From Priapulus caudatus (taxonomy: Eukaryota; Priapulida; Priapulimorpha; Priapulimorphida; Priapulidae), in the NCBI RefSeq assembly GCF_000485595.1, contig NW_014578494.1:1-64000 (forward strand): a stretch of 64,000 nt of DNA. Reading direction: 5' to 3'. The notes beneath the pieces are model-generated. The model worked only from the letters and a program-made list of their open reading frames with translations. It made no database searches and was not told the DNA's origin. The position numbers and the translations under genes were made by a program. Positions 43,595 through 54,465 of the stretch are shown piece by piece. Every line of letters starts with the position of its first letter. The stretch's first letter is position 1.

Positions 43595-43794
43595 TAATAA
43601 TATGCTAATAATTAGGGGGTTTACTTGTATTTATTTCCAATCTATAAATAGTGGTAAGTGAACTCACGCCTGCAGGTATGAAGAATCCGCGAATATCTGT
43701 TTTGTGACGTCACTCATAGCAATACCAACCAAATATCATTAAGCTGTGTGCCAAAAACAGAACACTTTTATTACGTTTTTTAAATGTCAATTAT

Positions 43795-43940
43795 AATCCA
43801 GGTTGAAGGTTGTGAAACAATAATGAAGGTTGAAGGTGACGGAACACATTCTGAGTTGGAAGTACTGAACAATTTAGATGGTGAAGCATGTAGTGATGAA
43901 GACTCTAATTTGGAGGTGGAAGACGGGGAATTCTTGTAGG
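43795..43940 (+). CDS. Short acidic frame inside the foldback element
   Basis: A plus-strand frame from about 43803 to a stop at 43940: MKVEGDGTHSELEVLNNLDG then EACSDEDSNLEVEDGEFL. Its acid-rich C-terminus could be the end of an element protein. No family is recognised and no start is certain. Confidence 0.25.
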
Positions 43941-44219
43941 ACACAACAATTTTTATAGGCTATTACGATCCAAAGTTTTTCTATATACAGCTCTAATATT
44001 GACATGTCTGAGCACTTTAATTAAACAACTTGTGTTCATATTTGTTTACTTTCTTTGGGGGTCTGCAAGTAATAAAGTTAAGAAATCAAATATGATAAAT
44101 GCCATTAAACATACTGGTTTGAATATGGTTGATATTTGAACTAAATGTGATAGTTAAATATCAAAATAGATTTGTATATATTTGCGTAGGTACTGAATGT
44201 AAATGAAGGATAGAAAGTT

Positions 44220-44459
44220 ATGTTTAACTACCGGATTGCTAAATTAGGAGGCATTGATGTGATTTGGAATTGTAAATGTATGCCAAATTATGTTCTTTTT
44301 TATAGCAATAAAATACCTGATTTTTATGGTGAATTATTTGCCCTATGGCTTCATGAGAGAAACTGTTCAGGTGATTTCTTTTTTCGCATGATTTTGAAGA
44401 CACTATATAAGAGAAGTGGTCAAAAAGAAGTGCTATATATTATGGGAAAATGCTGTTGA
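44220..44459 (+). pseudogene. LINE (L1-like) reverse-transcriptase C-terminal fragment
   Basis: The frame contains IAKLGGIDVIWNCKC and KIPDFYGELFALWLHERNC. GG(l/i)....C followed by lP.FY.elL..W is the pattern of the region after the reverse transcriptase in L1/Tx1-type and related LINEs. About 80 codons remain, then stops. It sits inside the foldback-like element. Confidence 0.5.
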
Positions 44460-45021
44460 AAATGGAAGATTCCAGCTATCTGCAAATCAACAACATAAAA
44501 AAAAGTTGATAAGCAAAGCTGGTCGATGGATCAGTGGTTTCTTCTCCAGCTAATCTAGCTAAATAATGGGGCCCGGGTGGGGGCATATTTGGGGGCGTCT
44601 GGTGGGCACACCCCACCAGTAAAAAATTCTCGCAGCGGCCATTCATGATACCTGACTATGCCAAACATTTTCCAACGGGTTTCAGAAGGGTTTCTTTTAA
44701 GCTAATCTAGTTAAATTTTGGGGTCCCGGTTATGAAAGTCTGGCGGATACGCCCCACCACTGAAAAATGCTCGGAGTGTCTATTCACGATACTTGGGACT
44801 GTGACCGTGCCGAACAATTTCCAATAGGTTTCATGGGGTTTCCTCTCCAGCTAATCTAGCTCAATTTTGGGGTGCTTTTCAAATGACCTCACTGACCACA
44901 CCCACCACTGGGTGCCCGGCAGACGTCCATATCCTTACATGGGTATGTACATGAATCATTGCTATAAATATAAAAAATGGTTTCCTTTCCAGCTAGGCTG
45001 GCCTCCTGGGTTTGGGTGTTG

Positions 45022-45375
45022 CTATCTCCCGGGCGTGGAGGGACGGTCACGTGATACAGTTGACGTATACTTCAAAACTTAACAGTAACCATAACCCTAA
45101 CTCCAACACTAACCCTAACACTAAATATCTATATATCGAATATCTATATATAGGGGTGTCATCCAGAAAAATTCATCTATGGTGTGGGGACAGATATCAT
45201 GATGCAAAAACCCTAACCCTAACCCGAACCCTAACCCTAACCCTAACCCTAACCCTAACCCTAACCCCAAGCCTAACCCTAACCCTAACTCTAACCCTAA
45301 CCCTGATCCTAACCCTAATCCTAACACTAGTGCTGCCACGTTGCGGTACTGTCCCTCCACGCCCGGGAGATAGCA
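45022..45375. repeat. Inverted repeat enclosing a (CCCTAA)n array
   Basis: GCTATCTCCCGGGCGTGGAG at 45022 is repeated inverted at 45346-45374. Between them are AATATCTATATAT repeats and about 120 bases of CCCTAA units (45208-45330) with variants such as CCCTGATCCTAA. It has the same design (telomeric DNA inside a palindrome) as module C at 2485-2712, but with different arm sequence. Confidence 0.8.
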
Positions 45376-46315
45376 TTTCCCCTTAGGGTTCCGGTCTATA
45401 GTCACGTGGGAGAGTACTCGGCGTAGACTTGAGGTGTTATGTATGCATGCGCGACAGTGTGCTTTGTGCAGTATTGTGCGACACGCGGTTTTCAGATTGT
45501 TTGGAGAAGCGTTTAATCTCTTATAAATTTGTTGGAATAACAATGTTTGTTTGAAAGGCACGTTTTGATTTAAATACGAGAGGTTTGACGTGTATATCAA
45601 CGAGTGTATGCCAATACGTGTATGCCACATGAATTTAGGTTTAGTTTAATTTACAACCGGAGAGTTTTATTATTCAGAGTGGTGAGAATGTATGACTGAT
45701 TTATCGTAGATACCAGTGTACAGTGGGCTATTCGAGAGCAGGCCTGTCCGGGTGTCAAGGGATTGGCGGAGACTTCGGGTAACAATTGTACAATAAAGGA
45801 ATTTGTTTTGAAGCTATGTTGGATTGTGTAGCTATCCTATTGATGCAGATTTTATGTAAAAACGAGATTGCTGTATATATATCATGTATTTATTAGTTTT
45901 CTTGTGCTTGTATTGCAGGGGCTTTTCTGTATATGTTTCTTCCTGCTATTAATTTTGTTCGAAGTAATAAACGGGCTGACCACTCTAACTTTTGGACACA
46001 CCATACCCTAACTACTTCTTTTTTGCTTTTCGTGGATCTTTGATCCAAGGGCAGTACCCACACTACGACAACTACAATATTTCCCTATCGAGTCTATGTA
46101 TTTCTTATAATCATAGCTACTTGGGTTCAATAGGGTTATATTGTAATCTCCCACTATCATAAGCTATTTACTTACAATTGTGGCATGCTCGATTTTAGTT
46201 TCGAAATGCTGAAGGAGGTAATCCTTTTTTTGACTTTGTGGTCTGTAGACGACTTCAATTATTAAACCTGCTATTTCATACCATATTGATTCAATCTTAA
46301 TTGTCTTGCCCTTGG
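45376..46315. other. No recognisable gene
   Basis: Probably intron of the DEG/ENaC gene. No repeat family or exon was identified. Confidence 0.4.
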
Positions 46316-46320
46316 CGCGC

Positions 46321-46368
<48 letters not shown>

Positions 46369-46375
46369 GCTATAG
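46316..46375. repeat. (CG)n/(GT)n microsatellite
   Basis: GCGCGCGCGC, then TGTGTGTG, then GCGCGCGCACGCGC. Confidence 0.9.
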
Positions 46376-46463
46376 CAAATGCACGCGTGAAGGAAAGCAA
46401 GCGACAATAGTACGCAAGCGCTGAACACACTCAAAAAACAAAGCGCAACCATTTTCTCCTTAC

Positions 46464-46647
46464 AGTTATGTTGCAGTGACACTGAAACTGCCCTATAATG
46501 CTGTCATTCTTTCCACACAATGTTACGCTCGCCGGGACCGAGGTGAATTCACGTGTACAGATGAGGGGATCGTCATGGCAACAATAGCCACAGCAACGAC
46601 GCCGAGTTAGGGTCAACAAACTTCCTCCCACGGTCGTACCACTCCCC
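46464..46647 (-). CDS. Candidate DEG/ENaC exon
   Basis: The minus frame to a GTAAGG donor reads [35 protein letters not shown]. In acid-sensing channels the residues after the first C.CR box read ..yCtp.qy..C......C.C, which this resembles (ICTREF...C...QCHC). The acceptor (CCTGTAG) is fair, but phase with the exon at 47320-47482 does not match, so the left border of coding is uncertain. Confidence 0.4.
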
Positions 46648-46664
46648 CTACAGGCATGCGCGTG

Positions 46665-46758
46665 CGCGCACACACACATACGCACGCGCGCACACACACA
46701 TACATACGTACACACACACACACGCACACACACACACACACATGCACACATGCACACA

Positions 46759-46811
<53 letters not shown>
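46665..46811. repeat. CA-rich microsatellite
   Basis: (CA) run at 46764-46809 with CACACGCACGCGCGC variants. Confidence 0.95.
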
Positions 46812-47139
46812 CATGCTAACACCGGAATAGAAGAGAAGACAGTCAAGAGTCCAACAAAGTAGCAATATCAATTGAACGTGCACGAGCATGATTATGAGAT
46901 GTACCTGATGAGCAGATTGCATAATATTTGCAGAACTATTAATAATGATTACCTAGCACATCCTCTGCGCATTCATACTGGGCGAGAGTACAATAGGGAG
47001 TATTTCCTGTAAACAAACGACGCAATATAACTGAACAATATCTACCTAGCCGTAGGCCTACGTATTGAAATAAATATTATATTACATTATACTATATTAT
47101 AATTTACATAGATAAATATGTGGCGTTTCGTTATTGTTA
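46812..47139. other. No recognisable feature
   Basis: AT-rich, probably intronic. Confidence 0.4.
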
Positions 47140-47174
47140 TTATTATTATTATTATTATACTGTATTATCATCAT

Positions 47175-47215
<41 letters not shown>

Positions 47216-47256
47216 TCATCATCAGCAGCAGCAGCAGCAGCATCATGCACAGCGTA
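47140..47256. repeat. (ATT)n, (CAT)n and (CAG)n compound repeat
   Basis: TTATTATTATTATT, CATCATCATCATCAT, then CAGCAGCAGCAGCAGCAG (about nine units), ATCATCAT and a second CAG run of six. Confidence 0.95.
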
Positions 47257-47319
47257 GCATGCGTGTTATACATATGCATCATATGCATTTATTATACATT
47301 AGATCATTACGTTGTTTAC

Positions 47320-47482
47320 CTTTGGGAACTGGATCTTTCATGTATGGCAGTCTGCAGTTGCACACGTTTACCACGTGTTTAGTTCGACACTCTAGCAAAC
47401 AGTTGTTCATCGTGTAATCTCGGTAGAGCTCCAGTTTTCTGTTATTGCCTTTCGCGCACGATTCATCCACATTGTCCCGCTT
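47320..47482 (-). CDS. DEG/ENaC channel exon (first Cys-rich box)
   Basis: A minus-strand acceptor (TTCTTTTTAAG) and a GTAAAC donor. The frame reads RDNVDESCAKGNNRKLELYR, DYTMNNCLLECRTKHVVNVC, then NCRLPYMKDPVPK. The spacing Y..YT...C..eC....v...C.CRlpYM is the conserved extracellular cysteine box of DEG/ENaC/ASIC channels, which forms disulphides in the thumb. The frame ends in phase 1. It lies upstream of the exons at 46464, 42066 and 37525 in the direction of transcription. More 5' exons may be hidden by the gap at 48468-49349. Confidence 0.75.
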
Positions 47483-47929
47483 CTTAAAAAGAACGTGTGA
47501 GCAATTCAGTATTATTATTCCGCTGTTTTTTATAGCCTTTTTATGCCAAACAAACACAAAGCCCAGCTACAGATACGTGCAACTTATAGTCCGCAAATTT
47601 GATCCTACATGTTACTGCGTGGTCCAAAACACCCAGATTAAATTTTCACTGCGTGTAGGCGCTATCCCGGATTAAATACGCAGTAGTCCAGCCAAAGTTA
47701 GTCCTACATATTGAGGTGGGGTAGACGCGCTTAAAAGCGTTCTAAATGGTATCGTAGGTCTACTATTGCCCTCGCTGCGTTGTTATACCGCGGAATGTAC
47801 TGTCCGTAATGTACTGTCTGTAATTTTGTGTCTCAATGCTGCAGTTTAATATTAAATATTTATTTTTTTGTAGATGGAGCATGGATGTGGCCGACCTGCC
47901 CCATTCTGTATACGCACTGACACGCTCAC

Positions 47930-48060
47930 GCGCGCGCACACGCATGCATACATGCACACACTCGCACACACAAACGCACGCACGCACGCTCGCGCTTTCT
48001 CTTTCTCTCTCTCCCTCTCTTGTTCACATACGCATGCACGCGAACACACACGCACATTGC
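47930..48060. repeat. CA/CT-rich microsatellite
   Basis: ACGCGCGCGCACACGC, CACACACAAACGCACGC and CTTTCTCTTTCTCTCTCTC. Confidence 0.85.
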
Positions 48061-48453
48061 TTGCATAAAATACGTAGTAAAAACACGAGGCACATCACAG
48101 CACGTTGACAGCGTGCTCTGTATAATCTGTACAATGGAACCTTGTTAGAAAGACAATTAAATGCGATACTGTGTGCGCAGCTGCTCTAATCTTATTTGAC
48201 ACTATAATGGGGCACAATTAATCCGTTGATTCCACTGCGCTCGTGTGAAAAATGTTGCGACTTTTTTATCATTTGTTAGCGCTGCAATACATCACTACAT
48301 CTACCGGTCCCCTTCCCCTACTGACCATTCTTACTTATTTCCGAAGACGATACATCAAACTGGACAGTGCACATGACATGGACAGAATTGGCATTGAACG
48401 CGACATCCGTTACGTAAAAATTACAGTTGATAACATTAAAAGTATAGAGAACA
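48061..48453. other. No recognisable feature
   Basis: A plus-strand frame from 48252 reaches the gap, but it is short and shows no domain. Confidence 0.35.
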
Positions 48454-48467
48454 ATATATATATATAT

Positions 48468-49349
48468 NNNNNNNNNNNNNNNNNNNNNNNNNNNNNNNNN
48501 NNNNNNNNNNNNNNNNNNNNNNNNNNNNNNNNNNNNNNNNNNNNNNNNNNNNNNNNNNNNNNNNNNNNNNNNNNNNNNNNNNNNNNNNNNNNNNNNNNNN
48601 NNNNNNNNNNNNNNNNNNNNNNNNNNNNNNNNNNNNNNNNNNNNNNNNNNNNNNNNNNNNNNNNNNNNNNNNNNNNNNNNNNNNNNNNNNNNNNNNNNNN
48701 NNNNNNNNNNNNNNNNNNNNNNNNNNNNNNNNNNNNNNNNNNNNNNNNNNNNNNNNNNNNNNNNNNNNNNNNNNNNNNNNNNNNNNNNNNNNNNNNNNNN
48801 NNNNNNNNNNNNNNNNNNNNNNNNNNNNNNNNNNNNNNNNNNNNNNNNNNNNNNNNNNNNNNNNNNNNNNNNNNNNNNNNNNNNNNNNNNNNNNNNNNNN
48901 NNNNNNNNNNNNNNNNNNNNNNNNNNNNNNNNNNNNNNNNNNNNNNNNNNNNNNNNNNNNNNNNNNNNNNNNNNNNNNNNNNNNNNNNNNNNNNNNNNNN
49001 NNNNNNNNNNNNNNNNNNNNNNNNNNNNNNNNNNNNNNNNNNNNNNNNNNNNNNNNNNNNNNNNNNNNNNNNNNNNNNNNNNNNNNNNNNNNNNNNNNNN
49101 NNNNNNNNNNNNNNNNNNNNNNNNNNNNNNNNNNNNNNNNNNNNNNNNNNNNNNNNNNNNNNNNNNNNNNNNNNNNNNNNNNNNNNNNNNNNNNNNNNNN
49201 NNNNNNNNNNNNNNNNNNNNNNNNNNNNNNNNNNNNNNNNNNNNNNNNNNNNNNNNNNNNNNNNNNNNNNNNNNNNNNNNNNNNNNNNNNNNNNNNNNNN
49301 NNNNNNNNNNNNNNNNNNNNNNNNNNNNNNNNNNNNNNNNNNNNNNNNN
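48468..49349. other. Sequence gap (882 N)
   Basis: Flanked by (TA)n on the left (48454-48467) and (CA)n on the right (49350-49399), so the missing part is probably microsatellite DNA of unknown true length. Confidence 0.95.
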
Positions 49350-49402
<53 letters not shown>

Positions 49403-49489
49403 GCATCCATCTAATTGTACATGCATTTCTATATTTGTTGTGCGTCACCTAAGATGTCTTAAAATGTGACTGATATTGTTATAATTTAT

Positions 49490-50699
49490 GTATTAGAGTT
49501 GCCCATTTACCATAAAATTGTTCAATCTGGTTGTTTGTCGTAGCAATATATTTTTCAACTTCCATTACGTAGTTCAGGTATGCCTTAACTGCCGCAATGT
49601 TTGGGCTCCTACCGCTTGCTTTGCATCAATAGATGACATATTTGGTGATTAATATTATAAAATTTAATGTTATTTCTTCCTCAGGTTTTCCTAGTATAAT
49701 ATCCATAGGTGAAAGCCATCTAATATGTACATAGCCGCATAAGCCCAGCCATTGCCGCAAGTCCAACTATAACTGTAGTACGTATTCACATTCAACAAAC
49801 AGGTGGATTATTGATTCTATGTAGGATCAATAGAAGGAGCATTTATCAGAATCCTTAATATTAACAAGGGCAATATATTTATTTGTTGGGAAGATATGAT
49901 GGAGTATCTAGTGTTGGAAGTATCTCAAACGTGTGTCAAGTGTAACTAAAAAGGGTAGCTTATATATTCTTTTCCAGTTAATAATATAATCATCTCGCAA
50001 AGCAAGATCCCGCGTCCATTTATTTTGGGAGAATGGAATGATATCTATTTTACTCTGGGAATAAATATTTGTGTAGGCACCACAGTTACTTTTAACAGCT
50101 AGAACAGCCTGCAACTGTGGGAGTATAAACACACAATGCGGAATTTTTTGGGCCATAATTTTATCTAACCATGATTTGGGTACTGCCTTTATTAATCTAT
50201 AATAATCAAGAAAAGTAATAGTTATTTTGAAGTCTGATCTCAATTCCTGCAGTGTTTCTTTTTCTTTATACTATTTTCTTTCACAAGATTCCCAAAACGT
50301 ATAAGATTTTTATTCTGCCATGCCTTGATAAGTTCTAGTTTTACAGAGGAATTTTCCCAAAGTGGTTGGTTCAATATATCTGTTAAAGTGCCGGGTATAC
50401 ATTTTGCACTAATTTTTTTTCATGCAGACACGACATCTGACCAAAATGGATTTTCAATTTTTGGAACCTGCTTCAGGCACTTAGGGCCTATTCTTAGTAT
50501 GGTGTTGACACTGTATCTTTCAGGAAATACACTCCAAGTATTCTGTTTTAGACAATATCTTCTAACCCATGATAATTTCAGACTGTTTACATAATTTTTT
50601 ATTTTAACCATTTTCAAACCCCCTCATCATAAATTTTCCCTAACATTAACTTTTTAATTTTTGGAGGCTTTTTATTTTAGATAAATTGAGAAAACATAG
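49490..50699 (-). pseudogene. L1/Tx1-like LINE, C-terminal part (split by gypsy)
   Basis: The minus frame starts at the gypsy insertion point and reads NKKPPKIKKLMLGKIYDEGG, LKMVKIKNYVNSLKLSWVRR, later SWLDKIMAQKIPHC, LPFLVTLDTRLRYFQH, ILHHIFPTNKYIA and CSFY...ESIIHLFVECEYV. These are the post-reverse-transcriptase blocks of L1/Tx1-group LINEs (..WNGKPPkIk, LKlsWirR, T.dtrLR.FQ, tN..L, C..C...E...HLF..C). Stops are scattered through it. The 3' end is near 49490, followed toward lower coordinates by microsatellite DNA. Confidence 0.75.
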
Positions 50700-51134
50700 T
50701 GTGGCGGTGGCACCAGTCACCACGGTTCCCAGCTAGGTAATTCTGAGGTAGCTCACTGGGGAACCACGGGCAGGGTATGGGTTAATGTTCCGTGTTTGTG
50801 ACTGTATAATTATTTGTGGTGTCTGCTGTTTATTAGTGTGCGTTTTCTTGGTGTTTTGCCTGCTCATCAATTGTTGTTGTGGATAGTCTAGTCCCTACAT
50901 GGGGGCAGCCATGTTGGGTGGGTTAGCCACCCCCTCTAGCGGCGGAGAGTGGCGCGGAAAAAATGAACAGCTGACACGCTGTGTGTGAGTCGGGAGTGAC
51001 ACAGTGGAGTTCGTACGGTTTACCAGTTGTTCGACGTGGCTTGTGGGCGAGGCCCCGCAGAGAGTCAGCCACAGTTAAGGGCTACAGTTGCTGAGTAGGC
51101 AATTGTATTGTCCTGTTGTCGTGGGGCGAGTAAA
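50700..51134 (+). repeat. Gypsy 5' LTR, truncated
   Basis: 435 bases correspond to 56249-56844 of the 3' LTR at roughly 95 percent by eye. A block of about 160 bases (56561-56722 in the 3' LTR) is absent, and homology stops at GTGGGGCGAGTAAA, after which pol-linker sequence begins. The last 500 bases of the LTR, the primer-binding site, gag and protease are therefore lost in one deletion. Confidence 0.85.
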
Positions 51135-51730
51135 TGATTGCCTGATTGATGTCCGTAGGGGGCATTTGACTGTCGATGATACATTGCATGTTATGCAGGC
51201 GAGCCCGGGGTTGGTTCCTTGCGATGTGGGTGCAGTGGATCGCGTAACGATCCCTGCTGGGCATAGATGTATCATCATGGGCGAGGCGGTTACCCACTGG
51301 GGAGAGGACTGCCTTGCAATGGTAGAGCCATTAGATTGTTTCAGGGCTGTTATGGATGGCAAGGGTATCCTGATGGCACGGTGTCTGGTAGACATGTGTA
51401 ATGGCCAGGTGCCTGTTTCGGTCCTGAATTTAGGAGATCTTAGGCTCACCTCGAGGTTGTGCGGGTTGTGAGGCAGTTGGGCACCGGTGAGTTCGCTGAA
51501 TCCTCGCTTCTTCCGGACAGTTCTAGTTTGCCGGCGCATATGCGGGTAATGTTGGGGACGATTGACTCTGGGTTGTCTTGTCGGGAGAGATGTGAGGTTT
51601 CAGCTCTGCTTTAAGAGTATGCGGGTTTGCTCACTGCTCCTGGTGAACAGCTTGGGCATACGGGGATGGTCAAGCACCGGATTGATACTGGCGCTCATTA
51701 TCCCATCAAGCAAGCTCCACGTAGATGTCG
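51088..51730 (+). pseudogene. Gypsy pol, linker before reverse transcriptase
   Basis: The frame 51088-51471 reads VNDCLIDVRRGHLTVDDTLH and VTIPAGHRCIIMGEA, VPVSVLNLGDLRL: the segment between protease and reverse transcriptase in gypsy pol. After a stop near 51471 the frame shifts to pieces ending KHRIDTGAHYPIKQAPRR, the conserved entry to reverse transcriptase. No protease motif precedes it. Confidence 0.75.
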
Positions 51731-52054
51731 TTGGCTCGCCAAGAGATAATGAACGTGGAGGTTGATAAGATGTTGGCATCTGGCACCGTCCGGCCCAGCA
51801 GCAGTCCGTGGGCATCCCCGGTGGTGTTGGTCACTAAGAAAGACGGCTCGACGAGGTTCTGCATAGATTATCGCAAGCTGAACGACGTTACCCGTAAAGA
51901 TGCCTATCCACTGCCGAGGATCGATAATACGCTGGATTCATTGGACGGCGCCAGTTTGTTTTCTACTATCGACTTAACCTCGGGTTATTGGCAAATGGAG
52001 ATGAATCCGGAACATGGTGCAAAGACTGCTTTTGGGACGAAGAGAGGTTTCTAA
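51725..52054 (+). pseudogene. Gypsy reverse transcriptase, first half
   Basis: VDKMLASGTVRPSSSPWASP, VVLVTKKDGSTRFCIDYRKL, NDVTRKDAYPLPRIDNTLDS and LFSTIDLTSGYWQMEMNPEH (first catalytic Asp intact), then KTAFGTKRGF and a stop at 52054. The next block continues from 52067 in another frame, so a small indel breaks the enzyme. Confidence 0.9.
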
Positions 52055-52066
52055 TAGCTCTCTGTT

Positions 52067-53140
52067 ATGCTGTTCGGTCTTTGTAACGCACCGGCGACCT
52101 TCCAGAGGTTGATGGAGTGTGTGCTTCGAGGTCTGCTGTGGACGGAGTGTCTTGTTTACATAGATGACATCATCATTTTTGGTAAGACCTTTGATCGAGC
52201 CATTAGCAATCTCCGTGATGTTTTCTGTCGGATTGCAGGTGCCGACATGAAGCTGAAACCTTCGAAATGTACGCTTTTTCAGATGAGTGCTGCGTTTCTG
52301 AGGCACATTGTCTCCGGTGATGGTATCCGGTGTGACCCCAAAAAGCTCCAGGCTGCCGGGAGTTGGAGTCGTCCACACAGTGTTGTTGATGTGCAGAGTT
52401 TTCTGGGGTTCGCTAATTATTATCGGCGATTTATTCTTGATTTTGCGACCCTGGCAGGGCCGTTGGTTGAGCTGACCAAAAAGAACATGCCTTTTCGTTG
52501 AGAGGAGGCATGTGAGGAGGCCTTCAGTGGCTTGAGATTGCTGCTGACGTCGTCGCCGGTATTGGCTTACCCGCGCTCGGATGTTGAGTTTATTCTGGAC
52601 ACTGACGCTAGTGCTACTGGCATCGGTGGTGTCCTGTCACAGTTCCAGAGTGGAACGGAGAGGGTAATTGCATACGGAAGCAAGGGTCTCCCTGCAGCTC
52701 AAAGACGGTACTGTACGACCAATCGAGAGTTACTTGCTGTGGTGACTTTCGTGAAGCAATTTTGCCACTATCTGTATGGCCGTCCATTTTTGGTGAGAAC
52801 CGATCATGCTTCTTTGACTTGGTTATTGAATTTCAAAGAGCCAGAGGGTGTGGTGGCGAGGTGGATTGCTTTTCTGGATACATTTGACATGAGCATCGAG
52901 CACCGTGCGGGTAAGTTTCATGGCAATGCTGATTGCTTGTCAAGTCAGCCCGTGTGCCGAAGATGTAAGAAGGAGGATTGTCCAGATTGTCGTCTTCCTA
53001 GGGTGTGTCCAGTTGGTCGTCGCGTCTCTCACGACCCCCGTCGTTGGTCGCAGGACGGGTGGTCGATACGAGCACGATTTATGATCCATCGGAGGATGGT
53101 TTACCCCTTGAGGCGGGGCGAAGTCTGTTTGCTTGGTTGA
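52067..53140 (+). pseudogene. Gypsy reverse transcriptase second half and RNase H
   Basis: MLFGLCNAPATFQRLMECVL, LVYIDDIIIFGKTF (catalytic YIDD intact) and FLGFANYYRRFILDFATLAG; a TGA at 52499-52501 interrupts, then LAYPRSDVEFILDTDASATG (RNase H first Asp), RYCTTNRELLAVVTFVKQFC (Glu), FLVRTDHASLTWLL (Asp) and HRAGKFHGNADCLSS. Blocks are in family order. The single stop in the connection region is the main lesion. Confidence 0.9.
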
Positions 53141-54120
53141 TAAGCATCAATTGGCTGCTCCTGCGGATGAAGCGGACGCTGAGTTAGATGGTGTCTTATC
53201 GCAGTGGTACACGCAGCAGATTTGTCGGTGGCAGCGTGAGGATGGTGACATCGCTGCTGTCTTGAAGGTGTTGGCGGCGGGCGGTATCCGTCCTGCCGTC
53301 GCGAATTTGTCGTCTTCATCTCCGGAGGGAAGAGCTTATCGAGCGCTTTGGGACGAACTAGAGCTCCACGAGGGAGTGCTCTATCCGCGGCAGGTTTTAG
53401 ACTGTCAGCCAAGCAGCTATGTTTTGTGTATGGTGGTCCCACCGGTCATGCGCAGGGAGATGTTCGAGGTCATGCATGGCGGTCGAGTTGGTGGACACCT
53501 CGGCATCACGAAGACTATGGCCAGAATCCGACAGCGTTTTTTTGCCGGGTATTCGGCAGGATGTTGTGAGGTGGCTTCGGGAGTGTGATTTGTGTTGCAA
53601 GAGGAAACCGGGGCATCGAAGAAATGCTTTCCTCTGTCAGCGGATTTCAACGGCACCATGGGAGAGGATGGCCATTGACTTCATGGGTCCACTTCCCGAG
53701 ACGTCATCCGGCATGAAGTATATTCTTGTGACTTGTGATTACTTCACGAAATGGACGGAGGCGTTTGCTTTGCCGGATATAACTGCCCAGACAACGGCGG
53801 ATTGTCTGGTTTCTAAGCTTTTTCTTCGTTTTGGAGTGCCTCGTCAGTTGCACTCTGATCAGGGAAGAAATTTTGAGTCAGGTCTGTTTACCGAGGTGTG
53901 TTCGCTGTTGGGCATCGAGAAGACTCGGACAACGCCCTACCATCCTCAGTCAGACGGGTTGGTTGAGAGGTTCAACCGCACCTTACAAGATTTGTTAAGC
54001 AAGGTTGTTAATGAGCGACGGGATGACTGGGATACCCTTTTGCCGTACGTTTTGGCGGCGTATTTAATATTGCGAGACAAGGGTAACGTTAGGTGGATTC
54101 AGGCTTTCCCTGATAATTAG
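53133..54120 (+). pseudogene. Gypsy integrase
   Basis: The N-terminal zinc-binding part (MHGGRVGGHLGITKTMARIR, then after a frameshift near 53570 CDLCCKRKPGHRRN) is followed by the catalytic core: MAIDFMGPLPETSSG (Asp), LHSDQGRNFESGLF (Asp) and QSDGLVERFNRTLQD (Glu). After WDTLLPYVLAAY the usual continuation (.RS..H..T...P) is absent and the frame ends, so a deletion removed the segment before the C-terminal piece at 54121. Confidence 0.9.
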
Positions 54121-54465
54121 GTGAGAGTTGTAGCCGTAGATAACATGAAAATCTACGAGGGTGTGAATGCACCAGTCTCCTGGTTGGGGGATGAGGCAGT
54201 TGGTGTTGACGCGGGTGTTGGTGGAGAGTCTGGTAGTCCGGGGAACGTGGCGGGTCAATTTGCGGTTGATCTGCGCGGCACGGATTCCCAGGTAAAGAAT
54301 GACACGGAGTCGGACGAGTTTGTTGGCTCAGGATTTTCGCGTTCTAGCCTCAAGACACAAGCGGTGAAGTTGCAGCAAGTGGATGGTCCTAAGGCTGGTT
54401 TTGAAAAGGATCCTGTGAATCCGCTGGTAGCTGGGAATTCAAAGAACCGTTTGCGTGGTTTTTAG
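54121..54465 (+). pseudogene. Gypsy integrase C-terminal tail
   Basis: Opens VVAVDNMKIYEGVNAPVSWL, which matches the VvHvD.lK.Y.g...p.sWl end of gypsy integrases, then a polar Gly/Ser/Asp tail to a stop at 54465. It directly follows the truncated core. Confidence 0.65.

Larger units (their letters stand above)
42361..44956. mobile_element. Foldback-like element with long terminal inverted arms
   Basis: The left arm (42361-42905) and right arm (44525-44956) are inverted copies starting near ATTCATGTACATG and sharing CGTCTGCCGGGCACCC and TCATTTGAAAAGCACCCC. Each arm contains tandem units of 130-160 bases beginning ATTGAGCTAGATTAGCTGGA, about three on the left and two on the right. This layout (subterminal tandem repeats in long inverted arms) resembles foldback elements. 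No transposase was found inside. Confidence 0.7.

Noticed and set aside
48252-49469. Frames of 324-405 codons across 48.3-49.5 kb
   Set aside because: They consist almost entirely of unknown bases in the gap.
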